Below, one piece after another: positions 1 to 5,941 of a stretch of DNA of 10,236 nt; within the stretch, counting starts at the first letter, position 1, and each line of letters begins with the position of its first letter. The notes beneath the pieces are model-generated. The model had not been told where the DNA came from. It made no database searches and was given only the letters and a program-made list of their open reading frames with translations. The position numbers were made by a program, and so were the translations under genes. This DNA comes from Phocaeicola sp. (lineage in GTDB: Bacteria > Bacteroidota > Bacteroidia > Bacteroidales > Bacteroidaceae): NCBI GenBank assembly GCA_020026175.1, contig JAHHQV010000072.1:1-10236 (forward strand). The letters are read 5' to 3'.

Positions 1-34
1 AGTGGGATCTGAACTCTATATCAATTTTACACAT
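1..34 (-). CDS. Possible 5' end of istB, cut by window edge
   Basis: In IS21 elements the helper ATPase gene istB follows istA closely. After the istA stop (72-74), the only minus-strand frame open to the window edge starts at an ATG at 34-32 and reads MCKIDIEFRSH before the sequence ends. That leaves a 37-base gap after istA. Eleven residues show no IstB motif; the Walker A motif would come much later. The call rests on position alone, and istB may start outside the window. Confidence 0.25.
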   Translation of the reverse strand, partial: MCKIDIEFRSH

Positions 35-71
35 GTAGCTTAGTATAAATTAATTATTACGACTTACTTAA

Positions 72-1645
72 TCAAAATAAGCTGTCAAATATTTTTATAT
101 CTGTTTTTTCCGGAATTGCAATGTCCTTGTTTACATTCCCAGCATATTCCTTATATTCATATTCTTCCGTAAGTAATTTCTCTTTGTATTTCTTTCGAAT
201 GCTCTCTACCGTTTCTATCAATAGAACAGAACTGTATACTCCCATTTCATTGCATACGGATATTGCCTGCTGTAGCAGTTCAGGTCTATAGTGACTCATA
301 TGCTGTATCACATGATTAAGTGAATCACGGTAATACATTGGCTTTACGGAATGAATACAGCGAAGATATTCCATCGTTTCATTCTTTTTCCCTATATGTC
401 CCGTTATTTTGTCTTCAAGTTCATCTATACCGGTAAACCTGTCACGTCTATGGGATTTGTTGTATATATATTTGCCCTTATGGATACTGACCGTATGCTG
501 TGCTATCACCTTACCGGTTTCCTTGCTGTAGATTACGACCATACCGTCTTTTTCCTCTACATAAACATACGTATTTGAGCCGGAATATATACCGGTAGGA
601 ACAGAGTTATAGCAGCAGCGATAGCTGATGGTGTTATCCTTGCGTACTTTATATTCCTTGAGTTCCAATTTAGGTTCCCGGGGTATACCATTATAGGGTT
701 TAAGATAAGGAATCTCATCTTTAAAGGCATCTGAAGGAATACGATGTATCCCATAATGCAGACTACCGTTTCCGGTGCATTCAAGCCAGGATAAGGCTTC
801 ATTGTTTAAGTTCTCGATATTACTGAATATACGACCTTTAAGGAAATTATTCTTGACATATTTTACGACATTCTCTATCTTACCCTTACTCTCAGGATCT
901 GATTTCCTACAGAAAACAGTCTCAAAGTGTTGTTCGTTGACAAAGCTTCTGAAACCTTTTGTAAGTACCAGATCACCCATATTCTCCTTGTGAAGCAGGA
1001 CCTTGTCCTGATTATAGATGATTCTGGAAGGCTTTCCGCCATAAAAGTTGAATGCGAGTTCATGTACATATATACTCAAGGCGGTATTAAATGGAGTAAG
1101 ACTGAAATACAGATACTTGTAGCGGGAACGACAGAGAACCATGGCAAAAAAATATACCTTTATACGACTGCCTGAATCCGTCTCCATATAACGCTCGCCA
1201 AAGTCGACTTGTGCATACTCACCTAAAGGAGATTCAGGAATCTTTTCATAAGGACGGAAGGACTCTTCATCATTCTTGGGGATATGATATTTTTGCGGAC
1301 ATGACTGACAAAATTGTATACTGTCTTGCTGCAGACATTGAATGTATCAGGATAGTGTTCCTTCAGACGGTCCTCAATCTGACTGCTGGAAAGATAAGGA
1401 CGCCTGCGAAGATGCCCTACGATAAAATTCTCATAACTCTCAAGTTTATGATTATATATACGGTTGCAGACTGAACTGTTTAGGAATTCTTCTTCGCTCA
1501 TGCTTAAATAACGACGAACTGTACCACGGTCTATACAGAGTTCACGGGATATTTGGCTTTTATTGAGCCCGGATAAATGTAATTTATTAACTTTGTGCCA
1601 CATAAAAAGTTTCTTTGAGAAACTTGAGCTTGATAGGGTGTTCAT
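72..1645 (-). pseudogene. istA: IS21-family transposase IstA, split by a -1 frameshift
   Basis: IstA is the DNA-cutting and joining transposase of IS21 elements and works with the ATPase IstB. The gene is in two frames. The first (1645 to stop at 1223) encodes the N-terminal DNA-binding part, with a helix-turn-helix around SGLNKSQISRELCIDRGTVRRY cut short here as SGLNKSQISRE and DRGTVRRYL. The second frame, ending at 72, encodes the catalytic core. Its DDE residues are Asp in QVDFGE (codon 1205-1203), Asp in NQDKV, and Glu in SKGKIEN. The second frame's first ATG (1187) comes after the first catalytic Asp, so that frame alone would give an incomplete catalytic site. Restoring one A in the A5 tract at 1290-1294 joins the two parts as RKKYHIP and yields 524 residues, normal for IstA, with no other stop. 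A longer start at 1753 is open but overlaps the promoter -7 element and is upstream of the expected transcription start. MWHKVNKL at 1603 is another possible start. It could be a recent mutation, a sequencing error, or less likely programmed slippage. Confidence 0.85.
1290..1294 (-). other. A5 tract at the istA frameshift
   Basis: On the minus strand the first frame reads CGC AAA AAT ATC. Moving back one base here gives CGC AAA AAA TAT CAT ATC, which restores the conserved-looking RKKYHIPKND segment. The two frames overlap around this point, so the exact site is inferred from protein continuity. The heptamer C-AAA-AAT is not a classical X-XXY-YYZ slippery site, which favours a one-base deletion over programmed frameshifting. 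Confidence 0.65.
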
Positions 1646-1686
1646 TATATTTGAGTTTTTGGTCTTTTCAAATATAAGGACACCCT
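1635..1686 (-). promoter_or_regulatory. 19-bp hairpin covering the istA start codon
   Basis: In the minus-strand RNA the arm AGGGTGTCCTTATATTTGA (1686-1668) pairs with TCAAATATAATGAACACCCT (1654-1635), with a 13-base loop. The only flaw is CC opposite TGA/TCA in the middle. The likely istA ATG (1645-1643) lies in the downstream arm, so folding would hide it from ribosomes. Both arms lie downstream of the predicted istA promoter, so transcripts from that promoter and from outside would both carry the hairpin. Start-codon sequestration is an established way for insertion sequences such as IS10 and IS50 to damp expression from outside transcription; applying it here is inference. Confidence 0.65.
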
Positions 1687-1717
1687 TTGATTTGCTCAAA
1701 TTTTTATGATTTATATT

Positions 1718-1727
1718 GGGGGGGGGG
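1718..1727. repeat. Homopolymer of 10 G (C10 on the istA strand)
   Basis: Ten consecutive G on the plus strand lie between the predicted istA promoter and start codon. The run is a likely place for polymerase slippage and for sequencing length error. If the long istA start at 1753 were used, the tract would be coding (Pro-Pro-Pro) and a length change would shift frame. From the favoured start it lies in the leader and has no coding effect. Confidence 0.8.
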
Positions 1728-1750
1728 ATGTTTACGAAAATTTGATGCAG

Positions 1751-1782
1751 CAAAGTTACTGATTACAAAAGATTTATCCAAA
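1751..1782 (-). promoter_or_regulatory. Bacteroides-type promoter for istA
   Basis: The minus strand reads TTTG (1782-1779), a 20-base spacer, then TAACTTTG (1758-1751), matching the Bacteroides -33/-7 consensus TTTG-N19-21-TAnnTTTG at all defined positions. The expected start is near 1744, giving a leader of about 100 bases that contains the C10 run and the start-codon hairpin. Confidence 0.6.
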
Positions 1783-1849
1783 TACAAAACTACATAATAG
1801 TTAATCGGACATAATTAGAATTGACGCAGATTGAATTATCCATTCAAAT

Positions 1850-1893
1850 AAAAAAATCACCTCTTCCATAAAAAAATTACAGAAGAAGTGATT
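1850..1893 (-). terminator. Rho-independent terminator after tsf
   Basis: In minus-strand RNA AATCACTTCTTC (1893-1882) pairs with GAAGAGGTGATT (1866-1855) over 12 positions with one G-U pair and a 15-base loop, followed by a T run (1856-1850). It lies about 50 bases past the tsf stop and closes the rplM-rpsI-rpsB-tsf unit. The long AT-rich loop suggests it may leak, which would send transcription into the IS. Confidence 0.75.
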
Positions 1894-1945
1894 CCTGTTT
1901 TCAAGGATATACAATTATAACCTTGGATTATTCTTTTAAAGAATA

Positions 1946-2938
1946 TTATTCAGCACGCAAAGTGAAACGTTTGAATTCAGAAACTGTAAGTTCTGCATCA
2001 GCAGCTTTCAATACATCAGCAACGGTTTTCTTAGAATCCATAATGCTTTCTTGGTTCAACAAGCAAACTTCTTTCAAGAACTTGCTCAAACGTCCCTTAG
2101 CAATATTTTCAATCATAGCCTGTGGCAAGTTAGCAGCTTTTTCAGCAGCAACTTTTTCTTTGATTTCCTTAGCCTTAGCTATATCTTCAGCAGTAATCCA
2201 TCCCTTAGTCATGTTGCTCTCCATATGTTCTTCACTATCAACGTGAGCAGGATTGATACCAGCTTTCTTCAAAGCAGCTTCAACAGCCTTCTGTACCTGT
2301 TCTACTTTAGTTTTTTCGATAGCTACATTGATTTCGTTCTGTTTGATTTCTTCAGAAACACCAGCTTCATCCACTGCAATTGGATTCATAGCAGCAATCT
2401 GCATACAGATTTCATGAGCTACTTTTTCATCACAAGGCTTATTGAAAGAAGCTATAGTACAAAGCTGATTCTTGTTCTGATGATTATAAACAGCAGTGCA
2501 AGCACCTGTTACTACTGAAAAACCATCCAATTCCATTTTTTCACCAGTGATACCGCTACGTTCTACAATTGCATCAGCAATAGTACCATTACCCATTGGA
2601 AGAGCTTTGATTTCATCCAGAGTCTGGCATTTGTTAGACATTGCAGCATCAAGGATAGCTTCTGTAAGAGCTACGAAATCAGCGTTCTTAGCAACGAAGT
2701 CTGTTTCACATTTCAAAGCAATAACAGCAGCATATTCACCATTAGATTTAGCCAAAACACAACCTTCAGCAGTTTCACGGTCAGAACGTTTAGCAGCTAC
2801 TGCCTGTCCTTTCTTACGGATAATTTCCATTGCCTTGTCGAAATCGCCTTCAGCATCGTTCAAAGCATTCTTACAGTCCATCATACCAGCTCCAGTCAAT
2901 TTACGAAGCTTAGTAATATCAGCCATACTTACAGCCAT
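1946..2938 (-). CDS. tsf: Elongation factor Ts
   Basis: EF-Ts is the cytoplasmic nucleotide exchange factor that binds EF-Tu-GDP and releases GDP so that EF-Tu can recharge with GTP. The 330-residue protein has the N-terminal UBA-like domain (about residues 5-55, ADITKLRKLTGAGMMDCKNA) followed by the EF-Tu contact motif TDFVAKN at 79-85. A long dimerisation/core region ends with the conserved AKGRLSKFLKEVCLLNQ segment. It is longer than the E. coli protein (283), which I recall as normal for Bacteroides. The start at 2938 (MAVSMADITK) is kept because this N-terminus is shared among Bacteroides proteins; ATG at 2926 (MADITK) is the alternative. The gene follows rpsB, the usual bacterial pairing, after a 130-base gap carrying heptamer repeats. 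No convincing separate promoter was found, so expression is probably from the rplM promoter. Confidence 0.97.
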   Translation of the reverse strand: MAVSMADITKLRKLTGAGMMDCKNALNDAEGDFDKAMEIIRKKGQAVAAKRSDRETAEGCVLAKSNGEYAAVIALKCETDFVAKNADFVALTEAILDAAMSNKCQTLDEIKALPMGNGTIADAIVERSGITGEKMELDGFSVVTGACTAVYNHQNKNQLCTIASFNKPCDEKVAHEICMQIAAMNPIAVDEAGVSEEIKQNEINVAIEKTKVEQVQKAVEAALKKAGINPAHVDSEEHMESNMTKGWITAEDIAKAKEIKEKVAAEKAANLPQAMIENIAKGRLSKFLKEVCLLNQESIMDSKKTVADVLKAADAELTVSEFKRFTLRAE

Positions 2939-2982
2939 AATAATTTCTTATTTATAAAGTTAATAATATCGTTATAAAACAA

Positions 2983-3047
2983 AATTGAGAATTGAGAATT
3001 GAGAATCTGAGCAAATATGTTCCATTCCCAATTTCCAATTCTCAATT
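2983..3047. repeat. Opposed heptanucleotide repeats between rpsB and tsf
   Basis: On the plus strand AATTGAG occurs three times in tandem (2983-2989, 2990-2996, 2997-3003), then a variant AATCTGAG. Downstream are three heptamers in opposite sense: CCCAATT, TCCAATT and CTCAATT (about 3027-3047). CAATTCTCAATT (3036-3047) is an exact reverse complement of AATTGAGAATTG. RNA from either strand could form an imperfect hairpin with a loop of roughly 25-45 bases. There is no T run after it, so it is not an obvious terminator. It may be an RNA-processing or stability element between rpsB and tsf, or simply a repeat family. Confidence 0.7.
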
Positions 3048-3068
3048 ATATATTTCTAATCAAAAAGA

Positions 3069-3905
3069 TTAAGCTTCATCCTCTTTGTTTACGAAAGCAG
3101 CAGCTTTAGCAGCGTTGATTGCATCTTCTTCTGCCTTACCCATGCGAGCTTTTGTAGTTTTCTTTTTAGCAGCTTTAGGAGCAACTTCGCCAGCAGCATC
3201 CATATCTACCTTTTCAGCTTTTCTTTCTTCAAGGCCTTCAGCCATAGCAGCGCAACAAGCATCAAGGATAACTTCTACAGATTTAGTAGCGTCATCATTA
3301 GCTGGTATTACATAATCTACGTTAGAAGGATCTGAGTTTGTATCTACAATTGCGAATACAGGAATACCAAGACGAACTGCTTCACGTATTGCAATGTTTT
3401 CTTTCAATACATCGACAACAAACAAAGCTGATGGAAGACGAGTCAAGTCAGAGATAGAACCAAGGTTCTTTTCCAATTTCGCGCGCTGACGAGAAATCTG
3501 AAGAACTTCTCTCTTTGACAAGTTTGAGTAAGTACCATCATTTGTAAGTTTATCAATAGTTGCCATTTTCTTAACAGCCTTACGGATTGTAGGGAAGTTA
3601 GTCAACATACCACCTGGCCAACGTTCGATAACATAAGGCATGTTTACAGAAGCAGCTTTCTCAGCTACTACCTGTTTAGCTTGTTTTTTAGTAGCAACAA
3701 ACAGGACTTTCTTTCCTGATTTTGCAATCTGCTTCAAAGCTTCAGCAGCTTCTTCAACTTTTACAACGGTTTTGTTAAGGTCTATGATATGGATACCGTT
3801 GCGTTCCATGAAAATATAAGGAGCCATAGCTGGGTTCCACTTTCTCTTCAAATGTCCGAAGTGGCAGCCTGCTTCCAATAGTGTATCAAAATTTACTCTT
3901 GACAT
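3069..3905 (-). CDS. rpsB: 30S ribosomal protein S2
   Basis: S2 is a late-assembling small-subunit protein needed for S1 docking and mRNA binding on the 30S particle. The 278-residue product starts MSRVNFDTLLEAGCHFGHLK and carries the family hallmarks: ERWPGGMLTNFPTIRK (94-109), SDLTRLPSALFVVD (152-165) and AIVDTNSDP (185-193). The residues after about 225 form a charged Ala/Lys-rich tail (AAKKKTTKA) longer than in E. coli S2 and probably flexible. It is preceded by a 214-base gap after rpsI that folds into several hairpins, and followed by tsf. The start is the only ATG that gives the complete conserved N-terminus. Autoregulation through the leader is suggested by the structure and by the precedent of the E. 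coli rpsB-tsf operon, but is not shown by the sequence. Confidence 0.98.
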   Translation of the reverse strand: MSRVNFDTLLEAGCHFGHLKRKWNPAMAPYIFMERNGIHIIDLNKTVVKVEEAAEALKQIAKSGKKVLFVATKKQAKQVVAEKAASVNMPYVIERWPGGMLTNFPTIRKAVKKMATIDKLTNDGTYSNLSKREVLQISRQRAKLEKNLGSISDLTRLPSALFVVDVLKENIAIREAVRLGIPVFAIVDTNSDPSNVDYVIPANDDATKSVEVILDACCAAMAEGLEERKAEKVDMDAAGEVAPKAAKKKTTKARMGKAEEDAINAAKAAAFVNKEDEA

Positions 3906-3958
3906 CGTTTTAATTTTTTAATCGTTTACTTTCTTTTTTGTTTAAATAGAACCAACTC

Positions 3959-4123
3959 TCGGGTAGTCTCTCCACACATCCATGTAGTGGGAATCCCGAT
4001 AGTTTAGATACTAAACGCTTTTTCTTTTAAGTTTTTGAGTTTCTAAGCAAAAGTCTGACGTCTTGCAGAAAAGTTGCTGCAACCAACATACAATCTTAAA
4101 AACTAGCAAACTCAAAATCTTAA
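3959..4123 (-). promoter_or_regulatory. Structured leader between rpsI and rpsB
   Basis: Three helices can be drawn in the minus-strand RNA. P1 is TTAAGATTTTGAGTTT (4123-4108) with AAACTCAAAAACTTAA (4042-4027), 16 positions with one mismatch. It starts inside the last codons of rpsI and encloses 65 bases. Within it, TTGCAG/CTGCAA (4082-4077 with 4068-4063) and GTTGCAGCAAC (4083-4073) are mutually exclusive hairpins. P2 is GTTTAG-TAT-CTAAAC (4016-4002), perfect. P3 closes with TCGGG/CCCGA (3999-3995 with 3963-3959) and contains CCAC-U-ACA/UGU-GUGG with a UGGA loop and one bulged base (3990-3972). No T run follows any helix, so this is not a simple terminator, and no good -33/-7 promoter was found. 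A ribosomal-protein leader sensing S2, or an RNase processing site, are the main options. Confidence 0.6.
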
Positions 4124-4506
4124 CGTTTACTGAACTGGAATCTTCTACGTGCTTTTGGACGTCCTGGTTTCTTACGTTCAACAGAACGAGGGTCACGAGT
4201 CATGAAGCCTTCAGCACGAAGAACCTTCTTGTCTTCTGGATTGATTTTCACAAGAGCGCGAGCAATTGCAAGACGCAAAGCCTGAGACTGTCCTGTAAAA
4301 CCACCGCCACACAAATTAACCTTTATGTCATATTTTTCAGCAACCTGAAGAGTATTCAATGGCTGCTTAACTACATACTGTAGGATAGATGATGGAAAGT
4401 ACTGTGCAAGGTCTCTCTTGTTAATAGTAATCTTTCCTGTACCTTCGCAAACGAAAACGCGAGCAACTGCGCTTTTACGTCTACCTAATGCATTTACTAC
4501 TTCCAT
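4120..4506 (-). CDS. rpsI: 30S ribosomal protein S9
   Basis: S9 is a 30S head protein whose C-terminal tail reaches the P-site tRNA. The 128-residue protein is of normal length and shows NALGRRKSAVARV (5-17), the family signature GGGFTGQSQALRLAIARAL (67-85) and the basic tail ending QFSKR, the conserved terminus that contacts tRNA. It starts only six bases after the rplM stop, the classic L13-S9 gene pair, so the two are surely co-transcribed and probably translationally coupled. Its last codons form part of the P1 helix of the following leader element. Confidence 0.98.
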   Translation of the reverse strand: MEVVNALGRRKSAVARVFVCEGTGKITINKRDLAQYFPSSILQYVVKQPLNTLQVAEKYDIKVNLCGGGFTGQSQALRLAIARALVKINPEDKKVLRAEGFMTRDPRSVERKKPGRPKARRRFQFSKR

Positions 4507-4512
4507 TCTTTA

Positions 4513-4974
4513 TTATTTAAGTGTGTTAATATCAATAACTTTAGGAGTCTGTGCTTCATGCTTGTGTTCTGCACCTTCGTATACATACAGATTAGCAAGC
4601 AACTTAGAGCCAAGACGGTTCTTAGGAAGCATACCCTTAACTACTTTCTTCATCAACTTTTCAGCGCCGTTTGGTTTAGCCATCAAGCGAGCAGGAGTGA
4701 TTTCGCGCTGACCACCAGGATAGCCTGTGTAGCTCAAATACACTTTATCATTCCACTTATTACCTGTAAATTTAACTTTGTCTGCATTGATGATAATAAC
4801 GTTATCACCGCAATCTACGTGAGGAGTAAAGTTCGGTTTGTACTTTCCTCTCAACAGTTTCGCAACTTTAGCACCGAGACGGCCTACGACCTGATCGGTA
4901 GCATCAACCACAACCCATTCTTTAGTTGCAGTTTCCTTGTTTGCAGAAATGGTCTTGTAACTTAAAGTATCCAC
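4513..4974 (-). CDS. rplM: 50S ribosomal protein L13
   Basis: L13 is an early-assembly protein of the large subunit that binds 23S rRNA. The 153-residue protein has EWVVVDATDQVVGRL (19-33), the nucleic-acid-binding core with HVDCGDNVIIINADKV (52-67), SYTGYPGGQRE (81-91), and the signature region VVKGMLPKNRLGSKLLANLY followed by EGAEHKH (111-139). The start codon is GTG at 4974; it is chosen because it yields the N-terminus MDTLSYKTISANKE that I recall from Bacteroides L13. It is first in the rplM-rpsI-rpsB-tsf unit, with a strong promoter about 125 bases upstream and a folded leader, so L13 level is likely controlled there. Confidence 0.97.
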   Translation of the reverse strand: MDTLSYKTISANKETATKEWVVVDATDQVVGRLGAKVAKLLRGKYKPNFTPHVDCGDNVIIINADKVKFTGNKWNDKVYLSYTGYPGGQREITPARLMAKPNGAEKLMKKVVKGMLPKNRLGSKLLANLYVYEGAEHKHEAQTPKVIDINTLK

Positions 4975-5096
4975 TCTTAATTTCTTTTTAAAATGTTAAC
5001 TACTAAAAAACATTTCCTCCCACTTTACAATTCCCGGACAAAGAGCCGCAAAGTGTTCAGAATTATAAATTTATCAATATTTGATAATAATCGGCT
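4975..5096 (-). promoter_or_regulatory. rplM 5' leader with pairing segments
   Basis: The transcript leader of about 120 bases can form several helices on the minus strand. AGCCG (5096-5092) pairs with CGGCT (5048-5044) around a small TTATCA/TGATAA hairpin (5087-5071). CACTTT (5055-5050) pairs with AAAGTG (5026-5021). AAATGTT (5015-5009) pairs with AACATTT (4997-4991) just before the GTG start. GGGAGG at 5020-5015 sits next to a six-codon mini-ORF (5013-4996), but its spacing to that ATG is too short for normal initiation. I recall a reported ribosomal leader class called L13-Bacteroidia; whether this sequence belongs to it needs a covariance-model search. Confidence 0.5.
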
Positions 5097-5098
5097 TG

Positions 5099-5129
5099 CA
5101 AAGGTACTACTTTTCCTGAAACTGACAAA
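5099..5129 (-). promoter_or_regulatory. Promoter of the rplM-rpsI-rpsB-tsf operon
   Basis: The minus strand has TTTG (5129-5126), a 19-base spacer and TACCTTTG (5106-5099), an exact match to the Bacteroides primary sigma factor consensus. The predicted transcription start is near 5093. It sits between the upstream gene's terminator (5171-5200) and rplM, so it should drive the ribosomal unit independently. Confidence 0.8.
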
Positions 5130-5170
5130 GTTTTTCACTTTTTTTCTTGTTTAACCTACTGATACAATGC

Positions 5171-5200
5171 AAAAAAGCTACCATCATAAAAGACGGTAGC
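5171..5200 (-). terminator. Rho-independent terminator after the lipocalin-like gene
   Basis: In minus-strand RNA GCTACCGTC (5200-5192) pairs with GATGGTAGC (5185-5177), nine positions with one G-U pair and a six-base loop. Six T follow directly (5176-5171). This is a textbook terminator and separates the lipocalin-like gene from the ribosomal operon. Confidence 0.9.
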
Positions 5201-5227
5201 CTTAAATTATATAAAAAGCACCTACTA

Positions 5228-5713
5228 TTATCTTATTATATTTACCGGATATTCATCAGGCATAGAAACTCTTTTCCAGGTTTCATAGCACCACGAGTCG
5301 ATATGATTGCCGTTGGCATCCTTGTCCAGATAATATTTTACAACCATTATGTTTTTATCTCTCATTTCAAATTCCAGAACATTCTTTTTACCTTCCAGTT
5401 GAGGAAGATGTATGTTTTTCTCCACCGTTTCAGTAAACGACTTGCTTGAAGTAAGTTCGTATGTCCCTTCACCTATTATTATTGCTCCTTGAGGCATCAT
5501 CACGATATTGGTAAACCGTCCGTCGTCCGAAAGTATCTTCAACGAATTACTTGTCCTGAGTTCTCCTGCCATATCAGGCGAACTTGAACGATAGAAACAC
5601 ATCTGCCATACACCATTGAGAGACAAAGGAGTCTTTTCGGCTGTCTGCGCTACTGCGCTACCCACTGCCAACAATTGCAGAGACAACATTAATAAAAAAC
5701 CGCGCATTTTCAT
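5228..5713 (-). CDS. Secreted lipocalin-like protein (DUF4488-like)
   Basis: The 161-residue protein opens with a signal peptide: charged MKMR, hydrophobic core to about residue 21, and an A-V-A type cleavage site near residue 22-23. There is no lipobox cysteine, so it should be released to the periplasm rather than lipid-anchored. The mature part is beta-rich and begins with LNGVWQMC (32-39), the Gly-x-Trp start typical of lipocalin-like barrels. It resembles the small DUF4488 proteins of Bacteroides. Two cysteines (38 and 142) could form a disulfide. The function is unknown; binding of a small ligand is only a guess from the fold. It has its own promoter and terminator, so it is not part of either flanking operon. 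The start at 5713 gives MKMRGF; ATG at 5707 is a possible shorter start. Confidence 0.85.
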   Translation of the reverse strand: MKMRGFLLMLSLQLLAVGSAVAQTAEKTPLSLNGVWQMCFYRSSSPDMAGELRTSNSLKILSDDGRFTNIVMMPQGAIIIGEGTYELTSSKSFTETVEKNIHLPQLEGKKNVLEFEMRDKNIMVVKYYLDKDANGNHIDSWCYETWKRVSMPDEYPVNIIR

Positions 5714-5743
5714 AACATTTGACTTTATTGATTAGTTAATTCT

Positions 5744-5776
5744 CAAATATAATGTTTTTTCTCGAAAAATCACAAC
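5744..5776 (-). promoter_or_regulatory. Promoter of the lipocalin-like gene
   Basis: TATATTTG (5751-5744) on the minus strand is an exact -7 match, with the start expected near 5738, about 25 bases before the gene. The -33 element is weaker: GTTG (5776-5773) at a 21-base spacing, or TTTG (5779-5776) at 24. Confidence 0.55.
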
Positions 5777-5826
5777 AAACACACATTTTTTTCGCACAAA
5801 AAAAAGAACAGCAAGACATACAGATG

Positions 5827-5860
5827 AAAAAGGCTGTCCCGATACAATCGGTAACAGCCT
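5827..5860 (-). terminator. Terminator of the purB-rluB-asnS operon
   Basis: GGCTGT (5859-5854) pairs with ACAGCC (5837-5832), with an inner CCGAT/ATCGG helix, followed by five T on the minus strand (5831-5827). On the plus strand the hairpin is followed by TTTATATT, so weak activity in that direction is possible, though no plus-strand gene is present. A second hairpin with AAAGTG/CACTTT arms (5893-5872) precedes it. Confidence 0.8.
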
Positions 5861-5941
5861 TTATATTAGACAAAGTGCCGTCTCAGACACTTTTACATTC
5901 ACACCATAAAGTCAGAATTCCACCTTTACACAATACAAAGA

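Larger units (their letters stand above)
1..1811 (-). mobile_element. Partial IS21-family insertion sequence
   Basis: The stretch carries an IS21-type transposase gene (istA) reading toward the window start, so the istA-proximal end of the element is inside the window and the istB side runs off at position 1. The family is assigned from the IstA protein: an N-terminal helix-turn-helix, then a DDE core with QVDFGE, NQD and PESKGKIEN motifs. The outer boundary is not certain. IS21 ends begin with TG, and TGTCCGATTAA on the minus strand (ending at 1811) is one candidate because it leaves the istA promoter inside the element and the tsf terminator outside. TGTAGTTTTG near 1793 is another. With only one end visible, target duplications cannot be tested. 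The element lies just past the tsf terminator, in the same orientation as the ribosomal operon. Confidence 0.75.

Noticed and set aside
4043..4062. Possible separate rpsB promoter with GACTTTTG as -7
   Set aside because: One mismatch in the -7 and no TTTG at 19-21 bases upstream; co-transcription from the rplM promoter is simpler.
4996..5013. Six-codon mini-ORF (MFFSS) with GGGAGG in the rplM leader
   Set aside because: Only about two bases separate the purine run from the ATG, too short for normal initiation, and the ATG is in a hairpin arm; kept only as a remark.
5872..5893. AAAGTG/CACTTT hairpin after asnS as a terminator
   Set aside because: No T run follows it on the minus strand; the next hairpin at 5832-5859 with five T is the better terminator.
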